Shown here: one piece after another, positions 28,238 to 36,815 of the stretch | How the letters are laid out: every line of letters begins with the position of its first letter | Position numbering within the stretch: the stretch's first letter is position 1 | Assembly: GCA_031253985.1 (NCBI GenBank) | Contig: JAIRVH010000185.1 | Coordinates: forward strand, 248,001-312,000 | Direction of reading: 5' to 3' | DNA from: Sphingobacterium sp. | GTDB taxonomy: Bacteria > Bacteroidota > Bacteroidia > Sphingobacteriales > Sphingobacteriaceae | DNA: 64,000 nt | The notes under the pieces: generated by a model | What the model saw: the letters and a program-made list of their open reading frames with translations, nothing else | Database searches by the model: none | Told to the model about the DNA's origin: nothing | Program-made: the position numbers and the translations under genes

Positions 28238-30910
28238 TTGACTGAATACCCAAAAGCAATTAAGTTCAAATATTCATGGCGGAAGTACCAACTTCGCGTG
28301 CTGGAAGAATTACAAGCGCACCTGAAGGATGGACATTTACATGTGGTGGCTCCTCCCGGCTCTGGTAAGACCGTTTTAGGGCTTGAAGTTGCGATCCGCA
28401 TCAATAAACCAACGCTAATTCTTGCACCGACACGCGCCATCCGTAACCAATGGATACAACGGTTCTGTGAACTTTTTCTTCAAACAGATACCGTACCCGA
28501 CTGGATATCTAAAGATATCCGAAATCCCAAATTTATGACCGTAGTGACCTATCAGGGACTGCATGCTGCTTGCAATGATCAAGATGTAACGGGGAATGAT
28601 TCAAACCTTGACCGTATTCTACGTAGATTGCAATTACAAAAAATCGGTACAATAGTCGTCGATGAGGCCCATCATCTTAAAAATGAATGGTGGCATACGT
28701 TAATAAATATCAAGAAAAAACTGAAGCCCCTAGTTGTCGGCTTAACCGCTACCCCGCCCTATGATGTCTCTCCAACAGAATGGCAGCGCTACATGGATCT
28801 CAATGGCCCCATAGATGCAGAAATTTCAGTCCCCGAGCTTATCATTGAAGGGGATCTATGTCCACATCAGGATTATATTTATTTCACCTCCCCGAGCCAA
28901 AAGGAAACACAGTTCATTAAAGATTACAGGGAAAGCATGCGTAAGCTGTTTACAGAAATAAGCAAGGACGAAATCGTGCTCCAAGCGATTCAAAAACATC
29001 CGATATGGCTGGACCCGAATGCTGATCTAGAATGGATATATAATAACCTAAAATTTTACTCGGCTTGCTTAATTTTTCTACATGCCAACCAGATTCCCAT
29101 TCCCGAGCTCCATCTGGAGATCATCGGTAGCAAAGATTTCAAAATACCTGAGCTAGATTATGAATGGATCGAAATTCTACTTGATTTTTACCTGCACCGG
29201 GAGAAAGTACATTTCAATGCGTTTGAAGAGCATCGAAATATGCTGACAAACAGATTACAACGGCACGGTGCACTTGAAAAAAAACAAGTGAACTTTTCTC
29301 AAAATAGTCGTATCCGGCAATATTTAACCTCAAGTATCAGTAAAATGGAATCCATCAAGTCGATTGTGGATTTTGAATACGACAAACTAGGCAAAGATTT
29401 ACGCCTGGTCATCCTCTCGGACTTCATACGGAAAGAATTTTATGTTAACAGCACGCTCAATGACCTTGCATTGAACAAAATAGGTGTTATCCCTATTTTC
29501 GAAAAATTAAGACGAGAAAATAAAAACAACAAGAAAATCGGAGTCCTTACAGGTTCTATAATCATTATTCCAACCGACAGTTATCCAGCATTTAAAACCA
29601 CTTCAGCCAAATACGCTGTGTATGACACCTACGCCAGCCCAGTTCCTTTTGATCCTAATTACCTTTCAATAAATCAGACAGAGGGACTTCAACATAATAT
29701 TGTTCACATTGTCACCCAGCTATTTCAGGCAGGAGAAATCGAAATCTTACTGGGAACCAAGTCTTTGTTGGGCGAAGGCTGGGATGCTCCGGCAATCAAC
29801 TCACTGATTCTAGCGAGTTTTGTAGGCTCATTTGTACTTTCCAACCAAATGCGGGGAAGAGCGATTAGAGCTCAACTAGGTAATAAGAACAAAACGGCAA
29901 ACATATGGCACTTGGTGTGCGCTGATCCGACCTCTGCGACGGGTGGAGATGACCTTAAATTATTAAAACGAAGGTTTAGGAGCTTTGTCGGCATCTCACT
30001 TCGTCAAGAGCCTGAAATAGAGAATGGTATCGGTCGTTTTGACCTACCCGAAAATATAAACAACGTTGGGGAGATCTCAAAGAAAAACGCTGAAATACTT
30101 GAATTTGCAGCCAATCGGGCGGACCTCAAGCAACGCTGGAATGTTGCGCTTAGCAAGGGAGTAAATCTCGTAGAAGAGATCAAAATACCTTTTGACGAAG
30201 AACAGGATTATCAACGCGTTAAAGCACTGTATCTTCACAAAACAATTAAAAACTTGTTAGTGACAGTGGCTGCAGCGTGGCTTAGTTTTGGTCTTGATCA
30301 TGTGCAAGGTTTTATTCAGGCACTAAAAAATATGCAGAGCTTAAGAGATCTTTATATGTACATGGCGGGTTTGGGAGCAATCGGCATGCTGCTTTTCGGC
30401 AGAAAGACCATTAAATCACTACGTATATATCTAAAATATAGAGATATTACCAAAGATCTGAAAAAAGTGAGCCAAGCCCTTTTAGACGCCCTGCTAAAAG
30501 CGCATATTATACGTGCTGATCATGAAGAATTGCGGGTGGAAACGCAAGTCGACCGATCGGGATCTGTTTACTGTCATCTGGAAGGGGGAACAACTTTTGA
30601 CAAATCTATCTTCATCAATGCACTCTGCGAAATTGTTGCACCGATCGACAATCCACGCTATGTGATTGTTCGAAAAAACACTTTTGCCTTTTTTGTAAAG
30701 CAGGAAGATTATCATGCGGTTCCTGAAGTTCTCGCCCGTAAAAAAGAGCTTGCCGAGTATTTTAGCAATCAATGGAAGCAACATGTAGGTAACTGCGATT
30801 TAATCTTTACAAGGTCAATTACAGGTAGAAAATTAATTTTAAAAGCCCGAGTAAAATCATTGGCGGCTCAATTGGAAGAAAAGGTACAGCAGGTCAACAA
30901 ATGGCGATAA
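28238..30910 (+). CDS. Superfamily 2 DEAD/DEAH-box helicase with C-terminal transmembrane segments
   Basis: Walker A 'VAPPGSGKTVLGLEVA', DEAH 'TIVVDEAHHLKNEWW', 'VVGLTATPP', motif V/VI 'LLGTKSLLGEGWDAPAINSLILAS...NQMRGRAIRA'; hydrophobic 'NLLVTVAAAWLSFGL' and 'LYMYMAGLGAIGMLLFG'. ORF opens at TTG; no in-frame ATG before the core motifs. Confidence 0.9.
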   Translation: MTEYPKAIKFKYSWRKYQLRVLEELQAHLKDGHLHVVAPPGSGKTVLGLEVAIRINKPTLILAPTRAIRNQWIQRFCELFLQTDTVPDWISKDIRNPKFMTVVTYQGLHAACNDQDVTGNDSNLDRILRRLQLQKIGTIVVDEAHHLKNEWWHTLINIKKKLKPLVVGLTATPPYDVSPTEWQRYMDLNGPIDAEISVPELIIEGDLCPHQDYIYFTSPSQKETQFIKDYRESMRKLFTEISKDEIVLQAIQKHPIWLDPNADLEWIYNNLKFYSACLIFLHANQIPIPELHLEIIGSKDFKIPELDYEWIEILLDFYLHREKVHFNAFEEHRNMLTNRLQRHGALEKKQVNFSQNSRIRQYLTSSISKMESIKSIVDFEYDKLGKDLRLVILSDFIRKEFYVNSTLNDLALNKIGVIPIFEKLRRENKNNKKIGVLTGSIIIIPTDSYPAFKTTSAKYAVYDTYASPVPFDPNYLSINQTEGLQHNIVHIVTQLFQAGEIEILLGTKSLLGEGWDAPAINSLILASFVGSFVLSNQMRGRAIRAQLGNKNKTANIWHLVCADPTSATGGDDLKLLKRRFRSFVGISLRQEPEIENGIGRFDLPENINNVGEISKKNAEILEFAANRADLKQRWNVALSKGVNLVEEIKIPFDEEQDYQRVKALYLHKTIKNLLVTVAAAWLSFGLDHVQGFIQALKNMQSLRDLYMYMAGLGAIGMLLFGRKTIKSLRIYLKYRDITKDLKKVSQALLDALLKAHIIRADHEELRVETQVDRSGSVYCHLEGGTTFDKSIFINALCEIVAPIDNPRYVIVRKNTFAFFVKQEDYHAVPEVLARKKELAEYFSNQWKQHVGNCDLIFTRSITGRKLILKARVKSLAAQLEEKVQQVNKWR

Positions 30911-30964
30911 TGCTTTCTATTACCTCCGGACTTAGCTTTATTGCAAGAGAAAAACTAGTCGAAA

Positions 30965-31561
30965 TCAATCTACTAGTTTTAAAATCTCAATATCCTCAGG
31001 GTCGGTTTTTGGAGAAAAATGCTTTATAAGCTTGCCGTTTTCATCGATTAGATACTTCTGAAAATTCCACAAGACAGCGGAACTTTCCACACCATTTAGG
31101 CTTTTGTTGGTCAGCCACTGATAGATAGGTGCCTGCTGCTTTCCTTTGAGATCAACCTTTGCAGCCATAGGAAAGGTTACCCCGTAATTGCGCTGACAAA
31201 ACGTCGCTATTTCTGCATTCTCACCCGGCTCTTGATCTAAAAAATTATTGGAAGGAAAACCAACGATAACTAGCTTATCATTGAACCTTTTGTATAAACG
31301 TTCAAGTCCCTCGTATTGCGGTGTAAATCCACATTTGGAAGCCGTGTTTACAACCAGAATCTTTTTGCCTTTAAATTGAGCAAAATCAATCGTCGCACCA
31401 TCCAGTCCTTGAACTTTAAAACTATATATGGTATCTGATTTTAAAGCTCTATCTATTTTAACGTTACCGTTAGTGAATAAATAATAAGCGATACCTCCGA
31501 CAACTGCCGCCACAATGAATAAAATGATAAGAAGCATTTTTTTACTTTTTTTATGAATCAT
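30965..31561 (-). CDS. Glutathione peroxidase-like (Cys-type) with N-terminal TM anchor
   Basis: 'KKILVVNTASKCGFTPQYEGLERLYKRF', 'VGFPSNNFLDQEPGENAEIATFCQ', 'WNFQKYLIDENGKLI'. Confidence 0.94.
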   Translation of the reverse strand: MIHKKSKKMLLIILFIVAAVVGGIAYYLFTNGNVKIDRALKSDTIYSFKVQGLDGATIDFAQFKGKKILVVNTASKCGFTPQYEGLERLYKRFNDKLVIVGFPSNNFLDQEPGENAEIATFCQRNYGVTFPMAAKVDLKGKQQAPIYQWLTNKSLNGVESSAVLWNFQKYLIDENGKLIKHFSPKTDPEDIEILKLVD

Positions 31562-31658
31562 CCTAATAAACTAAACCGCAATTCGAACCGCATTATTGTA
31601 TTGATGTCCCGGTACCCCAGCGTTTTCATAAAACTACTTGCGACACCTGCACTGATCA

Positions 31659-31693
31659 GATGTAGCGTAAGGCGAAAAGCCTTGCGCTACATC
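31659..31693. repeat. Strong 15-bp hairpin (one mismatch, 5-nt loop)
   Basis: gatgtagcgtaaggc-gaaaa-gccttgcgctacatc. Confidence 0.9.
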
Positions 31694-31778
31694 AACAAAT
31701 TTTCCTATCAGAGTCAATTATTTTTAAAGTTACTAAAGAAAGTCCGAATTGGAAATCAAAGTGTATTTTTCGTTGGGC

Positions 31779-33068
31779 TTATTGCGGAGATGTCGGCCTA
31801 TTTGAAGTAATCGCTATCTGTCCCTTGAGCATCTTTCCACCATCCATTGTAATCCGGAGATAATAATCCGAAGAACAGGCTATCCCGTCTTCATCCATAG
31901 ATTTTATGCCCAAACCGACGGGAACACTCTGTTGATCCGCGGCGGTCTTCGCAATCTGATTGGACTCATTGTATTCATCAAACATGGATATATACATACT
32001 TCTGACACCGAGAGCAGTCAAATTGTAAAATTGACGCCACATAAAGTCACCGTGTTTTCGTTGTCCCTCCTGTAAGGATCCCGGTAATACACAGGGTTGA
32101 TAGTCGATGTTATTTAAATTACAAAACTGAAGGTCAGCATTTTGGATATGCTGCGCATAATGATCCACGTCTGCAATGGTTCCGATGCGGCCTACCATCC
32201 AGGGTGACAACATATCAAAGGATTTGTAAACATCAATAAAATCCGGTCGCGAATCGCCGCCTGCTTGCGCCAATCGCCAATGGGTTGGTGTTCCACCCAT
32301 GACATAGCAGCCTTGATCGCGAAACCACTGAATCACATCTAAGCAGACGGCCGCCGACCAGGGATGGTTGTTATCATTAAACCCAAATCCCCAGATACCG
32401 ACCACGGGCTTCCCGTTCTGTTTGGCATAGGCAGACGACTGGGTATATTGTTTCATGAAACTCAGCCAATCACTCTTTATTTCACTTTGCATACCTGTCC
32501 AAGCTGATACATCATACATGATATAAAATTTGACCCCATGTTGTTCTGCGGCAAACTTCACTTTTGCGGTTATGGCATTACGAATAGGACCTTCCACTCC
32601 TGTGGGATTAAATCGCTGCAATGCCGCCGTGTGGATACCGTAGTCCTTCATCCATTTAAATTGGACATTGACAGTCTGATCATCAAATGAGGAAAATAAT
32701 GAGGCCGGCAGGCCACTGGCTAACGCGGGTAAATTTGTCGGGTAAGTTTTTTGGTACTCACTGTTGTCAGGCCAAGAAGGGATATGGAAATTTGCCGGGG
32801 ATGGAGTTTGTTGCCAGGATTCAGTCCAGTGCCACCAATGTGTTCCCATAGGAGAATTGTCACCAGCACAGGAAAACCAGCCCTGGTATCCCACGGTAAT
32901 CTGCCCAACAACATCACCTGTCGCGGAAAGCCCATTGTTGCCATTCGCTTTTTTGGCCTCCTCTTTCGGGATAGGTTGTTCCATCATCTTTTCGCTCTTC
33001 GAACAGGACATCATCAAAATGATCAACAAGGAGACCATACATACTTTTTTTTGCTTTTTAAGACTCAT
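31779..33068 (-). CDS. GH71/GH99-like glycoside hydrolase lipoprotein
   Basis: Lipoprotein signal 'IILMMSCSK'; 'VGYQGWFSCAGDNSPMGTHWWHW', 'VQFKWMKDYGIHTAALQRF', 'FYIMYDVSAWTG', 'SMYISMFDEYNESNQIAKTA'. Confidence 0.82.
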   Translation of the reverse strand: MSLKKQKKVCMVSLLIILMMSCSKSEKMMEQPIPKEEAKKANGNNGLSATGDVVGQITVGYQGWFSCAGDNSPMGTHWWHWTESWQQTPSPANFHIPSWPDNSEYQKTYPTNLPALASGLPASLFSSFDDQTVNVQFKWMKDYGIHTAALQRFNPTGVEGPIRNAITAKVKFAAEQHGVKFYIMYDVSAWTGMQSEIKSDWLSFMKQYTQSSAYAKQNGKPVVGIWGFGFNDNNHPWSAAVCLDVIQWFRDQGCYVMGGTPTHWRLAQAGGDSRPDFIDVYKSFDMLSPWMVGRIGTIADVDHYAQHIQNADLQFCNLNNIDYQPCVLPGSLQEGQRKHGDFMWRQFYNLTALGVRSMYISMFDEYNESNQIAKTAADQQSVPVGLGIKSMDEDGIACSSDYYLRITMDGGKMLKGQIAITSNRPTSPQ

Positions 33069-33554
33069 AATTAACTGTTTTTTTTAAATGATTGAAAACT
33101 GGTTATATATATATTGGTTGATTTCAATGTTGGATCCCATACTGTCCTACTGTTCCAGAGGGCTAAAATTTCATTAGGGTTATTATTAAAAATCAAAGTT
33201 AGTAGGCACCATTAATAAACTATTAACAAGAAATTAATAACTTCAATAAATCTGTATAAAACGAAAGTTGTTTATGAATAATTTTAGTGTACGCACAGCA
33301 ATTTTGCTGTATATTGAAAATAAATGCGACAGTAGTTTATTTATAAAGAAATAATTGATCTGAGCGATCAGATGAGGTTTTCTTTCGAAAAATGAAAACA
33401 ATACGATCTAAATTCTGTATATTAAATGAACTCAATGGTCGATTTTTTCTTGATTATAACTATTTCTTGTTTAACAGAAGATCAAAAGTTCTCTTGGGTA
33501 ATCGTTTTATAACTCGAATAAATTAAACTAATATAAACCTCAAACAGATTTTCT

Positions 33555-34376
33555 ATGAAAATTACGTTCACATTTATCCTTATCATTTTTACACAGATCC
33601 TATTTGCTCAGCGGAAATTAACACCGCAGTGGCAATCGGATACCACCCTAAGATCGCCTGAATCTGTTTGGGTAGATTCCAAAAACAAAGTACTCTATGT
33701 GTCAAACACGGTCGCCTTCGAGCCGAACACGACGGCTTTCATCAGCAAACTGGGTATGGACGGAGAATTTATCAAAAAAGATTGGGTTACAGGACTCAAT
33801 GCGGTCTTGGGAATAGGAATCCACAAAAACAGGCTCTACGCTGCAGAAGCATTTTCTAAATCCATTGCCGTAATCGATGTGGATAAAGCAAGTATCATTA
33901 AAAGAATTCCCATCGACGGTGCCGAGCTCCTCAACGACATTACTGTAGACGCCAAGGGGATTGTCTATGTGAGCGATACACGACATGGAAAAATCTATCG
34001 TATTGAAAACGAAATCCCTACACTATATGCCGAAAATCTCAAAGGTGCAAACGGGCTGCTCGCAGTCGGGAAAGATCTATATGTATTGTCAGATGGAGCG
34101 CTTGTAAAGATAGACCAGGATAAAAAAAATACCGTTATATCAAAAGGTATGGAAGGTGGTTTGGATGGCGTCGTACAGATCAAACCCAATGAATTTATAG
34201 TTTCTGGCTGGCAAGGACTGATTTACCATGTCAAATCGGACGGTTCAAATACAGTATTACTTGACACACGGGATAAAAAGATAAGTGCGGCCGATATCGG
34301 ATATGACAACTCTTCAGGTATACTTTATGTGCCTACCGTCAGAACGAATACTGTTCAAGCTTACAAACTGGACTAG
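33555..34376 (+). CDS. Secreted SMP-30/gluconolactonase-like beta-propeller protein
   Basis: Signal peptide; repeated 'SPESVWVDSKNKVLYVSNT', 'LLNDITVDAKGIVYVSDTRHGKIYRIE' blades. Confidence 0.85.
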   Translation: MKITFTFILIIFTQILFAQRKLTPQWQSDTTLRSPESVWVDSKNKVLYVSNTVAFEPNTTAFISKLGMDGEFIKKDWVTGLNAVLGIGIHKNRLYAAEAFSKSIAVIDVDKASIIKRIPIDGAELLNDITVDAKGIVYVSDTRHGKIYRIENEIPTLYAENLKGANGLLAVGKDLYVLSDGALVKIDQDKKNTVISKGMEGGLDGVVQIKPNEFIVSGWQGLIYHVKSDGSNTVLLDTRDKKISAADIGYDNSSGILYVPTVRTNTVQAYKLD

Positions 34377-34469
34377 CTGATCTAAAGACGGGCATTAATC
34401 ATTAACAAAAAAACTAAACGCTCAACTATGGAATTCCCCGTGAGGTTTCCGTAGACCGAGGCTGAGGGG

Positions 34470-34504
34470 AGCAGATCGGATTTATTATTTGGATCCGATC
34501 TGCT
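34470..34504. terminator. Terminator hairpin between convergent genes
   Basis: agcagatcgga ... tccgatctgct, 11-bp perfect stem. Confidence 0.7.
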
Positions 34505-34521
34505 ATTTGAAATACTAAAAA

Positions 34522-34875
34522 CTACTCCTCTCTTTGGTTTTTAATCGCTTCTTTTACAGCCTGTACACCTTCGCCAGATTTAGCTTTTATTTCATCTTTA
34601 TACTTATCAACTTCATCAGAGACCTTATCAGCGACATGCCCCACTGTCTCACTAACTGCGGATGATACGTGTTCATACTCTTCTTTTACCTTGTCGGCTA
34701 CTTCTTCATACTTATGCTTTGCCTGTTCTTTGAGATCCCTCGTCTTCGCCTTGATTTTTTTTCGCGTTTTTTTTCCACTATTCGGTGCAACTAATAAACC
34801 GACCAATGTACCAAGTGCTGCTCCCGCCACCATGGCGAGAAGTAATCCCGTCGAATTATTCTTTCCGTCGCACAT
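34522..34875 (-). CDS. YtxH domain-containing protein
   Basis: Likely start MCDGKNNSTG; 'LLLAMVAGAALGTLVGLLVAPNSGKKTRKKI' then charged coiled coil. Confidence 0.88.
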   Translation of the reverse strand: MCDGKNNSTGLLLAMVAGAALGTLVGLLVAPNSGKKTRKKIKAKTRDLKEQAKHKYEEVADKVKEEYEHVSSAVSETVGHVADKVSDEVDKYKDEIKAKSGEGVQAVKEAIKNQREE

Positions 34876-35020
34876 CTTTATTTTTTTTAAACAATCGTAA
34901 TTAAGCATATATTTTAAAATTATTATGTGTTAAACTGCTACAATTGCTAACAATAAAATCAAAATATTAGTTTGTCATATTTTAAATAACGTGCATCGAT
35001 CGAAATAATATAATTTACTT

Positions 35021-35524
35021 TTATATTATTTCACTTTCTGCCCTGCTGTTGATTTTCTTCTGTCGGACGAATTGAAAAATAGACCCCATCACAAATAGGA
35101 TAAAAAGGATAAGAAGTGTTTGTCCAATGATGGGATCTTTAATATTCTTCGCCAAGGGCTGCCCTATTGGAATTCGGGTAAAAGTCTCATTGATAGTAGG
35201 TACAAGGGATAGAAAAAAACTGAATGATAAAAGAAAATTTTCTACATACCTCGCCTTTCTATTACTTTTCTTTTTTGAATAAAGCCAATAGGCAAGCACT
35301 ACTAAAATGAGGATAAAAAGTGAAAAGATATGGCCTGCGTTGAACCCGCCCTGCTTTGAGAGCCCCAGTGCAGTGACGGAAGTAATCAGCGTCGCATAAA
35401 AATAAACGCTTCCCGAGCGTGCCCCCAGGTTGATTTTGCCATATCTGACAAACCCTACTATCGCCCCGAAAAGAGCTACAACGCCGACAATCGTGTGGAA
35501 AATTCCTAAATTTGATAAACCCAT
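35021..35524 (-). CDS. Hypothetical polytopic membrane protein
   Basis: Multiple TM segments; 'LGIFHTIVGVVALFGAIVGFVRYGKINLGARSGSVYFYATLITSVTALGL'. Confidence 0.65.
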   Translation of the reverse strand: MGLSNLGIFHTIVGVVALFGAIVGFVRYGKINLGARSGSVYFYATLITSVTALGLSKQGGFNAGHIFSLFILILVVLAYWLYSKKKSNRKARYVENFLLSFSFFLSLVPTINETFTRIPIGQPLAKNIKDPIIGQTLLILFILFVMGSIFQFVRQKKINSRAESEII

Positions 35525-35779
35525 TTTCTTCTTTTTTAACTTTGATATTTTTTATAAAAGACTATTCCAGCAGAGCTAACATTATTCTTTTTGATAGCAA
35601 TATGCTGCTAAAGGAACAAGACAAAGTTGCAATAGAATTAGGAAAATGACTTTTTAAATCTGTTCAAAGATTTGATATTTTGGTTCAAATAGTAGGCTTA
35701 AACCCTATTTAAGAATTTCAATGGTGATGGATAAAACCGATCATTGTGATTGGTGCCCTGACCTATCACAACTTATCTA

Positions 35780-36634
35780 TTACTTCTCTTTGAAATGCTG
35801 GCGATAATTTGTTGGGGAAGCGCAGTATTTATCGCTAAAGCTTTTGGTGAAAGTTGCCAAGTCATTAAATCCACAGCCAAATGCAATTTCAGTAATGCGC
35901 TGATCTGAAACCAAAAGAAGTTCTGCAGCTTTTTCAAGCTTCTTATTTTTGATATAACTGGCTGGCGTATTATTATATAGTTTCGCAAACTCTCGTTTAA
36001 ATGACGATACACTCAGGTTACACCGGTCGGCCAGCTGCTCGATCGTCTGCTGGGAAAATAGATTGGCTTCAATAACCTGTTTAAATGAATAGGTGGTCGC
36101 AGAAAAAAGTTGGGATAATATCAACTGGATTGCTTCCGCGTTTTTAGTCTGAGACAATAATATTATAATTTCTTTTATTTTGAGAACTAGTATCTCCTCA
36201 TTGATAAGTAAAGGATTTTCAAAATAAAACAACAGGCCTTCAATATACTTTTGAATCAGAAAATCATTATCTATTTTTTCTTTGGATTTATTCGAAATGA
36301 CACCTTGAGGTTTATGCATCAGCGATGGTAGTTCCTTTTCATAGATTTTTTTTAAGATATCTGGATAGAAAGTCACAATAATGATCTGACAGTTCACCCC
36401 AGACTTAGCATTTTGGAGAAATTTCCCTGAACTGATGCAGTTTAGAAATAAGGAATAATTACTCGGGATATTTAACATCTCATCTTTTAGCTGGTATTGA
36501 AATTCTCCTTCAAGAACATACAAAAAACAAGCCTGTTCGGCCACAGGGAAATCATATTTAAACGGAGCTGTGAGTGCAATTTTTTGCATCATCGGCTTTC
36601 CAAATAGTTCATATTTTTTGTAATCCTTTAACAT
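35780..36634 (-). CDS. AraC family transcriptional regulator
   Basis: 'TIEQLADRCNLSVSSFKREFAKLYNNTPASYIKNKKLEKAAELLLVSDQRITEIAFGCGFNDLATFTKSFSDKYCASPTNYR'. Confidence 0.95.
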   Translation of the reverse strand: MLKDYKKYELFGKPMMQKIALTAPFKYDFPVAEQACFLYVLEGEFQYQLKDEMLNIPSNYSLFLNCISSGKFLQNAKSGVNCQIIIVTFYPDILKKIYEKELPSLMHKPQGVISNKSKEKIDNDFLIQKYIEGLLFYFENPLLINEEILVLKIKEIIILLSQTKNAEAIQLILSQLFSATTYSFKQVIEANLFSQQTIEQLADRCNLSVSSFKREFAKLYNNTPASYIKNKKLEKAAELLLVSDQRITEIAFGCGFNDLATFTKSFSDKYCASPTNYRQHFKEK

Positions 36635-36815
36635 GGTTCGCAGAACATTTTAGACAAACTTAGTTATTAGATCTGTTATATATCCAAACTTTGTATCGTC
36701 ATTTTATTAATTCTTCTAAACAAGTAAAAAGAATGCACAGACGAAGAAACAGCACCACAGGTATCGAGCTAATAATATGAATCCGATATGGGAAAGGGGC
36801 ATCACCGCATTTCAG

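Noticed and set aside
31553-31810. 85-aa + strand ORF between GPx and GH99-like genes
   Set aside because: Spans the 31659-31693 palindrome and antisense ends; looks like chance
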